From assembly GCA_050084985.1 (NCBI GenBank), contig JBITNC010000002.1, positions 4,960,001 through 5,024,000 on the forward strand: a DNA stretch of 64,000 nt, read 5' to 3'. Each line of letters starts with the position of its first letter. Positions within the stretch are counted from its first letter, which is position 1. Below the pieces are notes generated by a model. That model made no database searches. It was not told where the DNA came from and saw only the letters and a list, made by a program, of their open reading frames with translations. This document shows positions 33,205 to 45,239 of the stretch, piece after piece. The DNA is from Nageia nagi. Taxonomy: Eukaryota; Pinophyta. The position numbers and the translations under genes were made by a program.

Positions 33205-35553
33205 TTTCTACAAAGAATATGGAGTTAACTGATGTAAGCATATTAAAATTGTATCGAATCAAATTAATCAATCATGTTGAGTTTAACCATTCATACATGT
33301 TTATATTTGATCAAATTAATCAACCATATATGATAGATTTTGATCAAGAATAATCAAATAAACATGCTTAAATTATTTAACAAATTTCACATGTGCAAAA
33401 GATTTACAATAGAATCACATGATATATTCCATACATCCAACATTTTTTCATAACCAAGTACCATAGTTGTATAGAGGGGTAAAGTTGAGGCTTATTTTCT
33501 TATATAAAATTAGGCCTTCACTTGGATGCCTGCAAGGTGGAGCCTAAGTCCTACCAATCCTCAACCAATTCTCCTTGGTCAGTAATATACTCTCCCAAGG
33601 AGGAGTACTAACTATTTTTTAAGGATGTGATGTACGTTTGATTGATAAAATTTATATCTTGATTTAGTTTCAAGTTATCCTTCTAGGTTATCAAGATAAT
33701 CTCTAAATAGACATGTGAACATATGGTATCACTACATACATGCCTATCCACCTATATGGAGTTATGTACAAACCAATAGAGGACTTAAGGGTAATTAAGA
33801 AGTATGAACTTTACACCATTTGGATTGTTGGACTAAAAGCTCCAGTCTACCTTGTCCTCCCCTCAGGGATCCTCTAACAAGCCATGTTGCAAAATATACA
33901 TACGAATGTGTTCATTTTAGGGGTTGTAATTTCAATGTTTATAATTTTGTAAAGATAAATCAAAGGTGCATAACATAAAGTGTAAAGTACATTAAAAAAT
34001 GATACATCATCCCAAGTTGAAACCTAAGAGTCTAATGAGTTTTGTTACCAACCCTAAGAGGACCTCTTTACAAACAAAATGCATAAATTCATAATTTTTG
34101 CATAAAGAATTCATCCAAAATGAATATTTAAAAAGGAATCCCATAAAATTCTAAATAATGGTTATCCATTCATTAATCATTTATCCAAATGCATTTAGGA
34201 AAATAAATCCTAATTTTAAGTAAAAAACATCTATGGGAAAAAAAATCTCCCATTTTTACATAAAAACTTTGAACCTAAAATATTTACCCTCTCATCTTTG
34301 CATACATGTCTACCAAAAATAAAATTGGAGCAGAAGTCACCGTACATGTAGAGGGGTCTTCCGATAGTGTTAGTGCACCTTTATCAAAGGAAGTAGGAGG
34401 AGTGCCTTCATGAGTAGGTGGGAAACATCTCTCTTGGGATACTAATGTGGGAGGCCAACAATGGTGGGGATGATCCTAAGGAATGAGAAGACACCTTTAG
34501 TTTCAATGGAGCATTAAGTAAGGGATTCTATAGAGAAGTGCCAGATAAGGGGGAATCATAGCTCACAAGGGCCATGTGAGAAATATGGATGCATTAGAGG
34601 ATGGGAAAGGGTATAAGGGACAATGAAGTGATGGGTAGGGCACATAGTGTGGTTGCTGGGAGCTACCACAATGATGAGGGGGTATAGAACACACTCCAAG
34701 TGGGAGTCATCAAGGTTGGGTAGCTTGTCTATACATCTACAACTGACCTTAGCAAAGGGGTGAGGGGAAGCTGCTAGGAGAAACCAACAGGTCTTACATG
34801 TTAGGTCTTGATGGGGGATTTAAATTTGGAGTGATTGGCGATGATTTGGTGGTACTGCATGGAGCTTCACTAAGTGTCTTATGGGTAGAGGGCTGGGGGC
34901 CAGTCAACCAACCATTGGTCAACCTCCCCCCATTTTTAAAGTTTTAATATTTCAAAAACTTCATTGAATAAAATAGCCCCTCATAGAAATAAGAAATATG
35001 AACTTTATCTTTTTTAATGTCCCCCCCTTGCATTTAATTTAATTTCAAAAAGAACTTTATAGTATATATATAAATATTCCTCCTTTTTTATTTTTATAAA
35101 TTTAAAATAAATACCCCCTAAAAAAATTCCAATTTTTACAATCTAATGTGTATGTATACTTAGCATGTCTAAAAAAATGCATACCTTTATAAGAATAAAA
35201 AATTACAATTTTTTTGTATACTAACCCTTTTTTTATTTATATACAAAAAAATTCCAAACTAATGTATGCAAGGCCTTTAAAAAAAATTGTAGCAATATAT
35301 TAAGCAAATTTTTGTAACAAAATTACAACTAACAAAAAGAATGATGGTACAAAAAAATTGCATCATAATGCTACTTTTAAGCAAGTTTTGCTAAAAATAA
35401 TGAACTAACACAAAATATGTTAGTATCATGATGAATTAAAAAATCAAGAGGGTAGGAGATTGTACCTTCACTTTATTTTAACTCACAAGAATGAAGGTGA
35501 ACCTACAAAGATGAAGAAGCTCCAAGGATATTGAGGATGAGCCTCCAAGAATG
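33205..35553 (-). other. Leader of B1 with a variable C-rich module
   Basis: Untranslated leader homologous at both ends to those of B2 and B3. For example 33780-33900 matches the B2 segment at 42290-42430. The middle, about 34320-34930, is G-rich on the plus strand (pyrimidine-rich in the element sense) and does not resemble the corresponding part of B2 or B3. Confidence 0.65.
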
Positions 35554-35565
35554 ACCTTGATACCA
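35554..35565 (-). promoter_or_regulatory. Primer-binding site of B1
   Basis: On the minus strand TGGTATCAAGGT starts next to the LTR. It shares TGGTATCA with the canonical initiator-Met site. Confidence 0.75.
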
Positions 35566-35566
35566 A

Positions 35567-36096
35567 TAAAGGAATAATCTTATAAGACTAATTTTTAATT
35601 ACCCAAGATCACTTGTAAACTCTCTCAAATCCTTAAGCATTAAGAACAAACACTCAAAGTAGCATTCACACAAGATAACACCAATATAAAGTGGTTCCTC
35701 TAACCATGGGAGTACATCCACTAATCTAAGATCTTATTTCTCAAAGAGAACTCTCTTAGAACTTACTTTCTTACCTCTCCTATAACCTACACAAGAGCAT
35801 AATTTTGGTACAAACTTGAGTGAGTGATATCAAGGAGAGGGCATTCTATTTATAGGCCAAAATCCTCCCTTAGATCACCCTATTAACCATTGTATAATAT
35901 CATGACATGCATTACCCTTTTACCCAAGGGGCATGCTCATGAGATGGAGTGTAGGACAAGTAATATTATCATATTCATAAATACTTAAAAGGTATATAGG
36001 GATACTTTTAAGTATTAGTGAATTCACACTTATTATATTCATTATTAAGTGAATTATATTAGTAAACCTTACAATAATGCATTATACATTCCAACA
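35567..36096 (-). repeat. 5' LTR of B1
   Basis: A 530-bp LTR. On the minus strand it begins TGTTGGAATGTATAATGCATT, the family B hallmark, and ends in TTCCTTTA (CA mutated to TA). A TATAAATA box on the minus strand lies at 35847-35854. Confidence 0.9.
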
Positions 36097-37150
36097 CTCT
36101 GAGCCTTCCTACAAGAATTAAGATAGATGATGGAAGACAAACTCATGGTACCCATTATCCTGACAACACTCTTGGAGAAATTCTACACCTTTGTGAATTA
36201 CTTGAACATTATGGAACATAAACCTACTTTTAAAAATTGTTGAATATATTGAAATAGGAAGAAACCTTCAATGATAATTTCTATGAAGAGGAGCAATTTA
36301 TGGTATCAAATCAATGAGGTAAAAAGGCCTTCTAGCATAAAGGCAAAGGTAAAAATCTCTTACATCAAATAAAAAGTAAAAGAAAAGTTGCATGATTTGT
36401 GGGAAGAAATGGCATGAATTATAGGATTGCTAGTACAATTCTTTTTTAAAGGCTCTTCAAGCAATAAGAATCCAAAACAAAAAGGTAAAAATAATCAAAA
36501 TAGGGGGAGTGAAAATATATATGACCAAAACAAAGGCAACAAAAAGTAAGTATTGTAAATAATGTTAATGACATGAATAAAGATGATAGATATCTCGCTT
36601 TTATTCATCAAGAAAACCCTTCATTCTCATCCACTTAGTATGTTGATTTTGATGCTTCCAAGCACATGATTGGCTGAAATAATTGGTTTTCTTCTTTGCA
36701 CAATAACACAAATCCTAGTCAATTTTGAATGAATGATGACACATCCCATGATATTGAAGGTAAGCATGATGTTCATGTCTGTAAAAATTATAGGATTGCT
36801 AGTACAGTTATTTTGCTAAAGGCTCTTCAAGCAATAAGAATCCAAAACAAAAAAGTAAAAATCATCAAAATAGGGGGAGTGAAAATAAATACGACCACAA
36901 CAAAGGCAACAAAAAGTAAGTATTGTAAATAATGTTAATGACATGATTGAAGATGTTAGAGATCTCACTTTTATTCATCAAGAGAACCCTTCATTCTCAT
37001 CCACTTGGTATGTTGATTTCGATGCTTCCAAGCACATGATTAGCTAAAACAATTGGTTTGCTTCTTTGGAAAACAACACAAATCCTAGTCAATTTCGAAT
37101 GGATGATGACACATCCCATGATATTGAAGGTAAGCGTGATGTTCATGTTC
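36097..37150 (+). pseudogene. Copia A gag C-terminus and protease, with internal duplication
   Basis: Resumes the gag frame after B1 with DKLMVPIILTTLLEKFYTFV, a copia Gag segment. A zinc knuckle CMICGKKWHEL.DC lies near 36390-36430. The protease motif appears twice as YVDFDASKHMIG-like (about 36640 and 37010), where copia has VDSGASKHM: the active site has become DFD. The two occurrences belong to a tandem duplication of about 370 bp. Confidence 0.82.
36417..37148 (+). repeat. 370-bp tandem duplication inside copia A
   Basis: The two copies run about 36417-36778 and 36786-37148. ATAGGATTGC occurs at 36421 and 36790 (spacing 369), and the TAAGC(A/G)TGAT anchor at 36761 and 37131 (spacing 370). 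Each contains the Gag tail and protease start. The copies differ at scattered bases, so the duplication is not recent. Confidence 0.9.
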
Positions 37151-38475
37151 AACTTAGAAAGAATAACTATTAGATCAAAGAGGTATTATATGTATCAGGG
37201 CTAACAAAGAATCTCTTATCAGTTAGTTAGATATTGGACAATAATATGAAGGTGGAGTTTGATATTATGAAAGGAGAAAATGTTTGCTTCATTTGTGAAA
37301 AATCCAAAGAATGTTAAATAGTAGAAAAAGCAAAAAGAGTTGGGAGAATGTTTCTTCTTGATGTTATTTCTTCCAATAGTCAAACTCTTAATGTTTGTGT
37401 TGTATATGTGACCACTCTTTGTCACTGATGATTTAGACACATGAATCCAAACTATTTAATCACTCTACTAAAGAAGGATATAGTACATGGTCTCTCATCT
37501 CTTATTTTTTCTACTAATATTTATTCTACTTGCATAACAAAAAAATAACACAAAATTCCCTTTGGCGATAACACACATTGTGCTAAAGAACCTTTTGATG
37601 TGATCTATATTGATCTATGCAAACCAATTAGGGATAGTATTTCCGGCCTTAAATACTTCTTGTTATTCATTGATAACTACTCATAAAAAGATGGGTGTAT
37701 TTTCTAAATATAAAGGATCAAATATTATCTTACTTCAAGGTATTCAAGGCACTTGTGGAGAAATAAATTGCTCATCATATCATTGTACTCTGCTCAAATT
37801 GAATGGGAGGAATACCTATCAAATGAGTTTTTTACATTCTTGAAGCAACATGGAATTCAACAATATTTGACCACATCTTAAACACTATAGCAAAATGGGG
37901 TTTGTGAAAGGCAAAATTGAACCATTATGGAAATGGAGAGAAACATATTGAAAGATACAAAAATGGATGGAAGTTTTTGGCCTAAAGTAGTGAATACTAT
38001 CATATATATTTTGAATAGGGCACCTACAAAAGCTCTTGATGAGATAACACCTAAAGAAGCATGGTCAGGAGAGTGACCCAATATCTCACATCTTTGAGTG
38101 TTTGGTTGTACTGCCCACATGCACATTTTCAAGGAGTAAAGGAAGAAGATTCATGAAAAATCATTGAGGTACATTCTTCTCAGGTATGATAGTGAATCCA
38201 AAGTCTATAGACTCATGGATCCTACTACTCGAAGAACATATAATATCAACAAAGACGTAATCTTTGATGAGATTGGTGAATCTTCAACTAGTCCACCTGT
38301 AGAGGTACCTAAACCTGATCATGATCCTATTTTCAATTATGATGATGAGGATGATGAGAGTGAAGCTCTAGCTATAAATTTGCCAATTGAAAATATCAAA
38401 ATACCTAAGGGTACAAGAAGAAACCTAGAAGATATTGTAGGATTCAAACTTGAGTTCTTCAACAAATATTGCTAG
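37151..38475 (+). pseudogene. Copia A protease tail and integrase
   Basis: VLYVSGLTKNLLSVS and RMFLLDV (protease tail and pre-integrase) are followed by PFDVIYIDLCKPI with the first catalytic Asp, then FLKQHGIQQY and QNGVCERQN with the catalytic Glu. FWPKVVNTIIYILNRAPTKA and FGCTAHMHIF come next, then the C-terminal linker RYDSESKVYRLMDPTTRR. The order is canonical for copia. The segment around the second catalytic Asp looks damaged and several stops occur. Confidence 0.85.
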
Positions 38476-38499
38476 CTCCAAACCAACAACATGAAGAAT

Positions 38500-39695
38500 G
38501 GCTCATGAGGAAGTGAATTTGACACTAATGAGCATAATTATGAATACACAAACCTACAATGGTTCATAAAGTTGTTCATCTACTACATTGGAAGTCAACC
38601 ATGGAGGTTGAATATGATTCACTTATGATAAATGGCACATGGAAGTTGGTAAATATTCCACCAAGGATGAAGGCCATTAGATGCAAATGGGTATTCAAAA
38701 CCAAGTACAAAGTTGATGGTACACTTGATAAGTAGAATGTCTAACTTGTTTCCAAAGGTTATGCTCAACAAGAAGGTATCAACTATAAGGATACTTTTTC
38801 TCCCAAATCCAAGATGAATACCATCAAAATTAATTTTGTAATTGAAACACAATTTGATTAGAAAGTCCATCAGATTGATGTAAAGAGCACATTCTTGAAT
38901 AGAGACTTAGAGGAAGAAGTCTACATGTAAAAACCTAAAGGATTTGTGATCAATCTAAGAATAAAAAAGTGTGTAGATTGATCAAGTCTCTGTATGGATT
39001 ATAATAGGCTCCATGAGTTTAGTACATAATAATTAATTCCCACCTACTATAACATGACTTCAATAGGAGTTTGTTAATCATAACCTCTACCTTCAAAAAT
39101 ATGGGAGGCTTGTCATAGTTATAATATATATCGATAATTTGGTTATCATAGGTAACACTAAGGAATTGATTGCATCTTACAAAGATGAGCTTAAAAGATC
39201 ATTAGACATGATTGACCTTGGTTTACTTAACTATTACCTTGGATTGAAGGTCTAGTAGATGCAAGACTTGATATTTATTTCAGAGATAAAGTACACCAAG
39301 AAGCTATTAGAGAAATTTAGAATGATAAATTATTAACTAATGTCCATGCTAATTAAAATTGGTTTACATTTATCATATCATGATTATTCTCCATTAGTAA
39401 ATGCAACTCTATACCGTTAGCTAATTGGAGGATTAACTTACCTAACACACACCAAGTGGGATATTTTCTATATTGTTAGCTATATTTCAAGATTTATACA
39501 TGAACCAAAGCATATTTAGAGATACATTCATGGCATTGATATTTACATCTTAGAGTAGAAGAAGAATGATAAGTTCATATTTTCTAAATAGACAAATTCA
39601 TATTATGGAGGATCCTTGGATTATATAAGATCAACAATGCAATACCCATTCTTTCTTGGATCTAGACCAATTTCATGGAGTAACAAGAAATAAAG
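38500..39695 (+). pseudogene. Copia A reverse transcriptase and RNase H start
   Basis: Shows VSKGYAQQEGINYKDTFSP, HQIDVKSTFLNRDLEEEVYM and the catalytic box YIDNLVIIGN, in which YVDD has become YIDN. Next are DLGLLNYYLGLKV, DIFYIVSYISRFIHEPKHI and RNase H SRPISWSNKK. The last codons abut the B2 insertion and continue at 52036. Point stops are scattered, but the frame is easy to follow. Confidence 0.88.
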
Positions 39696-40197
39696 TGTTG
39701 GAATGTATAAAGCATTATTGTAAGGTTTTGTAATGTTCCTCTTGGTAAATTCACTAGTACTTAAAGGTATCCCTAGATACCTTAAGTATTTAAGTGAATA
39801 TGATAATGTAACTTATCTTACACTCCATCTCATGAGCATGCCCCTTGGGTAAAAGGGAGTAGCATGTAATGCGTTTGTACAATGGTTTAAATGGTGATCC
39901 AAAGGAGGATTTTGGCCTATAAATATAAGGCCCCCTCTTTGTGATCACTCACCAAATTGTGAATCAAAGTTATTCTCTAGGATAGTGATTAAGAGATGAA
40001 GATAGAAATATTGTAAGAGAGTTGTCTTTGTGGAGTAAGAAAGATCTTAGATAGTGGATGTACTCCTAGTTGGAGGAACCACTTTATATCTTGTGTCAAT
40101 TTGTGAGATTGATTTATGCTTTAGTATATTGTTGATTGAGTGAGCTTTCATATAATCTTGGGAATTTAGGACTTAAATGTAAGTGTTAGTTCCTTCA
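39696..40197 (+). repeat. 5' LTR of B2
   Basis: TGTTGGAATG...TTCCTTCA, 502 bp, paired with 51534-52035. A TATAAATA box is at 39918-39925. Confidence 0.93.
39918..39925 (+). promoter_or_regulatory. TATA box in the B2 5' LTR
   Basis: TATAAATA in the context GGCCTATAAATATAAGG, conserved in position in LTRs at 47122 and 51064 and, on the minus strand, at 35847. It is mutated (TGTAAATA) in the B2 3' LTR. Confidence 0.65.
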
Positions 40198-40200
40198 ATT

Positions 40201-40212
40201 TGGTATCAGACC
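40201..40212 (+). promoter_or_regulatory. Primer-binding site of B2
   Basis: TGGTATCAGACC lies 3 nt after the LTR and differs at one position from the canonical initiator-Met site. Confidence 0.88.
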
Positions 40213-40687
40213 TAGTTTGAAGGTTCCTCTTCAACTTTTTTTTGGAGGTCTTCTTCCTTCAACTTGAAGGTCTTCGTCCTTCATTTTTGAGGTCTTGTTG
40301 AGGTAAACTCAAGAGAAGGTATAACTTCCTTACCTATTTTTTTTATTTTATCTCATTATGATTATAACAATTTTATTTTGTTATGAGCGAATCCATTTAA
40401 GGAAATATAGTTACATGTTATTGCTATTTTTTTTACTAAAACTATTTTAGTAGTTATAATTTTTTTTGATAAATTATTTATATAGCAGTAATATGTTATA
40501 TTTTTTTATGCAATTTATTTTTTGAAATATGCAAAGATTATGTAAAAATATTAGAATACAAAAGTTGCATTTTTTTTTCCAAATATATATATATATATAT
40601 ATTTTAAAAAGGGAGGAAGGATGTATACCTTAAATGGAAACTTATAATGTAAGGGGTGCTTTTTTTTTTTTAAAAAAAAGGGGCAAC

Positions 40688-40733
<46 letters not shown>

Positions 40734-42946
40734 CAAAATTTTGTTTATAAAAAATATATACATTAGGCAATTGTTTTAGGGGGTTTATCTTTGCATGGAG
40801 GCAGCATCACCCCAGTGGCAGTGGTGCATTCGCTCACCTCTCCTCTCCTCCATGGTGTTGGCCTAACATGGATTCAAATTCTAGGGTCCTATCCACTACA
40901 CCATGGGCCTCATGCATTTGTAACCCTAAGTGCTATCTCATTTCTGGCATGGTGAAGCTTTATGCATGGATCTTTGTGCGCAGGCTAACAATGGCCTCCC
41001 TCATTCTTTTATGTCAAACATGCTACCTTTGGCCTATTAGCCTATTGCATGATGCTCTCTAACCCTTATTGCCATTGCTATGCAAACCACACCCACATAG
41101 TGATAGCATGCAATCTGTTCCTTAAGGTAGGTAAATGAAGGCACATTATATCAATCTCCCTTATTATGGTGTCGACTAAGTTAGTGTGTTGTGTTAGCTC
41201 CTGCCTGATCATCGACTGTGGGCACTTTTATGTTGCCCCTCTACCACTTTGTCACTTCTAACCCTATCGACCAACCCACCTTAACCATTACATCCTCATC
41301 CCTTCGCTACTCCCCATGATTTTTTGATATCTGCCAACCTCGCTTTTGCCCTTATACATTACATCCTCCCTCATTCATATATATATTTTTAAACTCGTGC
41401 AATCTTTTCTTACCATGCCTTTATGTGAAATTTAATGAAGTTTTTCCTTTTTTATTTTAAGCAAGCTAATGTTTATCATGATGTGCTTTAATGAGCTTGA
41501 TTGGATTAGAAGTTCAATTTAGAATTAATGAGCTTCATTGGAGTGCAAGTCTCCACTTTACATTTAACTCTTGCAGGTCTATTAGATAGTTTATGATGAC
41601 TCTCTCCTTATTTAAAGAGAGTAATTTTTTTATTATTAGGGGTGGAGGAGAAATGTTTTTTACTAAAAGGGGGAATATTTTTTACTTAGATATTTTTTTT
41701 AAATGGAGAAATATGTCTCAATACTTACAATAAATTTTATTTGCATGCAATTACTTACTTAAAAGTATTATTTTTCCTTAGTCAAATTTCTAAGTTAAAA
41801 CTAACATGCTATTTTAAGTATTTATTGATGGGATCAATTTTAAGTAAAAGAGGGGGAAAGTTTTATGAATTCTTTACTTAAATTTTTTAGATCCTTTATA
41901 CAAACATTTCATGTCTATTACTTAGATTCTAAGTATTTACTTTGATAAATTCCTTATGCAAAGTCATGAATGGACTTGTATGGAAATAATGTATATTTAT
42001 TACTTAGAATCTTTTATGCTTCTCTAAGTATTCATCTTTTTTAAAAAAAAAAAAATCCTTATGAAAATTTATGAATGGACTTGTGTGAAATATAGAATTA
42101 TGTAAAGATGTACTTTAAGGGTTAGTAAACAAAACCCGTTGACCTCTTAGGTTTCAAGTTATTAATGGATAATGTTTCAATTTTTACGCACTTTGCCTAT
42201 GTTTTGCATCTTTGTTTTATTTATGCAAAAATCATAAACATTGAATATGAAACCCCCTAAAAAGAACACATCCACAAGTACATTTCACAACATGACTTGT
42301 TTGGAGAGCCAAGAGGTGAGGACAAGGTAGACTAGATCCTTCATTTCAACGATCCAAATTGTGAAAAGTTAGTACTTCTTAATTTCCCCTAAGTCCTTTG
42401 TTGGTCTAAATATAACTCTAATAGGTGGATAGGCATGTGTGTAGTGATACCACATGTTCGCACATCCATTCAAGGATTATCTTGATAACTTAGTAGGACA
42501 ATTTGAAACTTAATCAAGATTAATAATTTAGTCGATCCAACATACATAATAACCTTGGAAAATAGTTAGTAATAATCCTTGTGAGAGTATATTACTACCC
42601 AAGGTGAACTAGTTAAGGATTGGTAGGACTTGGACTCCACCTTTTGGGCATCCAAGTGAAGACCTAATTTATAGACAAGAAAATAAGCTTGAACATTATT
42701 CCTATTCATTTATGATACTTGGTGATGACAAAAATGTCGGATACATGGGATGTATTATGAGTTTCTATTGAAAACATTTGCACATGTGAACTTTGTTTAA
42801 CAAATTAAGCATGTCCTTTTATCAAATTTAACATGTATGTTTGTTTTTTAAAAATATGTATGGATGTTTAAAATTAAATATGTAAAGTTGGTTAATCTAG
42901 CCTACATGCTTACAAGGGATAATACTTTCACATTACCGTGTGGAAA
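40213..42946 (+). other. Leader of B2 with AT microsatellite and variable C-rich module
   Basis: About 2.7 kb with no retroelement domain. The final part (42290-42690) is shared with B1 and B3. The middle, about 40790-41350, is GC-richer and pyrimidine-rich, with a short open frame (40868-41059) that matches nothing I know. An (AT)20 run lies upstream at 40691. Confidence 0.65.
40691..40730 (+). repeat. (AT)20 microsatellite
   Basis: An uninterrupted run of 20 AT dinucleotides; a shorter (AT)n run lies at about 40583-40601. It falls inside the B2 leader and is not seen in the B1 or B3 leaders. Confidence 0.97.
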
Positions 42947-43890
42947 ATAGGAGACACCTTCTTACCCAAGTACATTCTCAATGGTTCTAACTTTAGTATT
43001 TGATAACCTTGGATGAAAGCTGAATTGTAGGTAAGGAAGCTTTGGAAACAATTAATGAGGACCTAGTTGGTCCTACAAATGAGAAGGCACTTGAGGCATA
43101 CAACACAAAGAATGAGTTGGTAACATTCATGATTTTTTGTGCAATGATAGATGAAGTGATTCTTATGATTTTGATATCAACCTTAGCAAAGGAAGCTTGG
43201 GATAGGCTCAAGAAAATTTATCTTAGATATAAGTTTTTAAGAAAGTTCACTATTCTCCAAAATTTGCTTCAATATTGTCAAGAGGAAGATGAAAATGTTA
43301 CCATCTACTTGAACAAAATTATTGACCTTAGGATCCAACTTATTGCTTATGGGTGTAATTGGATCAATGATGAGTTTGTGGTCTTGATCATTCTTCAAAT
43401 TTTAGTAACTTTGTGATAATTATTGAGACTAGGCTTGATGATTATGAAGAAATATTCTCCCTTGAAAACCTTTCAAGGCTCCTTCTAAAGCATGAGGAAA
43501 CTCTCAACAAAAAAAGATGTTTATCTCTTCTCCAAAGGAAAATAATATTTCTCTAAGAGCAACCAAAACTCCTTTTAAGAAGAATTTCAATCATTAAAAG
43601 AGATCTTATTCTTCTTCTTCTAAAACATTTGAGAAAAGGGGCAATAACAATAACAACAACTACTACTACTACTTCAAGCAAAAAGATGAAAAAGTCAAAA
43701 CAAGCAAACCAAATCCCAAGGTAAATTTTGATGGAAATTATAACCTTTTTAGCATCTATGATCATAAAAAATTTTATTGCTATAAAAAGAAAAGAGAAGA
43801 AAAGAATAAGGGTAATGAAAATATAAAGAACTTCAAAGGGAAGAAGAATATAAAAGTTGAACTTGTTGTTGGGATCTACTCCATGAATCA
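42947..43890 (+). pseudogene. Gag of B2
   Basis: The equivalent of the B1 start codon is ATA (42947), followed by GDTFLPKYILNGSNFSI, so the initiator is lost. The main open stretch (43042-43416) holds AKEAWDRLKKIYLRYK and DENVTIYLNKIIDLRIQL, the copia UBN2-type Gag pattern. A Lys/Asn/Tyr-rich tail includes YNLFSIYDHKKFYC at the zinc-knuckle position: the first Cys is Tyr and the second is Phe, while His and the last Cys remain. Confidence 0.87.
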
Positions 43891-44170
43891 CTCTTTTTCA
43901 TCTGATTAGATTGTCAACTCTAGATGCACTAATCACCTATGCTTTGAAAAAAATAAATTTGAAAATTTTCATAAGTATAGAATAGATGCAGTTGTGATAG
44001 GTAATAATTCAATCTTTGAAGTCTAAGGATTTGGGAGTATGTTGATTCATGGGAAGGTTCTTAAAAATGTGCTCTATGTTCCTAAGCTTAGGATGAATCT
44101 TCTCTCTATGATTCAAGTTTCAAGAAAAGGATACTCATTTGAGTTTGAATCACACTCTTAGTGCATTAAA
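43891..44170 (+). pseudogene. Protease region of B2 with NSR in place of DSG
   Basis: Reads IVNSRCTNHLCFEKNKFENF. Relative to the copia D-S-G active site, the Asp is Asn and the Gly is Arg. The Gly-to-Arg change is shared with B1. VLKNVLYVPKLRMNLLSMIQ follows. Catalysis is not possible. Confidence 0.87.
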
Positions 44171-44199
44171 AAAGGACTTGCCAAGTTGGTTAAAGGGTC

Positions 44200-45185
44200 A
44201 GTAAAAGATGATCTCTACATTATGGATCAAGTTCTAACAAAGATGTGTCTTGCTACAAATGTGTGTTCTAAAGGTAATCTTTGACACCAACGTTTAGGGC
44301 AACTTAACCACAAGAGTATTCAAATCATGAAAGACCAAGAACTTATGGAAGGTTTTCCTTTAATTTCACCTTTAATTAATTTATGTGAAAAGTACATCAT
44401 AAGAAAGATAAATAGATAAAGGTTTGAAATTTAGATTTGATGGGTCCATTTCAAACTAAGTCACTTGGAGGAGCATCTTATGTCTTGACCTTCATCGATG
44501 ACATTAGTAGGATGACTTTTAGCTATCTACTTCAGCACAAAGATCAAACCTTTGAAAGTTTTAAGAATTTTAAGGACTTAGTAGAAAATCATATTAACCT
44601 TAAAATCAAGATGTTGAGATCAGATAATGGGGGAGAATATAACAATAATAAAATCAATATTTTTTAGGCTAAGTTTGGAATCAAGAGATAATTTATGATT
44701 CCTTACACTCCTCAACAAAATGATTTTTTTGAAAAGAAAAATAGGACAATTATGAAGATGGTGAGATGTATGTTGAGAAATATTCCTAGTTTCTTGTGGG
44801 ATGAAGCTATGAGCATTACAATTTACACCTTGAATAGGTGTCCCACGAATGCCATTATAGGTAAAACTCCTTTGAGGCATGGATAAGAATAGAACCTAAC
44901 ATTTCTCACCTTAGGGTGTTTGGTTGTAAAGCATTCTCCTACATTATTTTTGAGAAAAGGAAAAAGTTAGATAAAAGAGCTAAAAATTGCATCTTTGTTG
45001 GTTATGATAGTCAACATAGAGGCTACATGATCTATTCTCCATCCTATAGAGCAGTGTTCATATCAAGGGATGTAAAGTTCAACGAACTTCCTAAAGAATA
45101 TGATTCTAATGAGGATGTTTATGATTCAAATGTCTCATTAGTTACACCTAACTGGTTGGATATTGATGTAGATAAGTCACCCTAG
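44200..45185 (+). pseudogene. Integrase of B2
   Basis: The pre-integrase KGNL.HQRLGQLNHKSIQI is followed by the core DLMGPFQTKSLGGASYVLTF (first Asp), MLRSDNGGEYNNN (second Asp), and TPQQNDFFEKKNRTI (Glu). FLWDEAMSITIYTLNRCPTN and the C-terminal FGCKAFSYIIF and KNCIFVGYDSQHRGYMIYS come next. All three catalytic acids are visible, though stops near 44668 and elsewhere break the frame. Confidence 0.9.
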
Positions 45186-45239
45186 GAGCAAAATTCTTCA
45201 ACATAAAAAATAACTAGGAACATGACCTTAAATAAATCC

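Larger units (their letters stand above)
28283..36096 (-). mobile_element. Copia family B, copy B1, inserted in copia A gag
   Basis: A 7.8-kb minus-strand copia element. Its 5' LTR (35567-36096) is full length and its 3' LTR (28283-28648) has lost its U3 side. Domain order from the 5' end is gag, protease, integrase, RT and RNase H. The flanks are CTCTA (28278-28282) and CTCTG (36097-36101), a 5-bp target duplication with one transition. The gag frame of copia A resumes on either side. Active-site changes in protease (DSR), zinc knuckle and RT (YVYD) make it non-autonomous. Confidence 0.9.

Noticed and set aside
40868-41059. 64-codon open frame in the B2 leader as a captured host gene
   Set aside because: The equivalent is not open in B1 or B3 and no motif is recognisable. 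Kept only as part of the variable-module observation.
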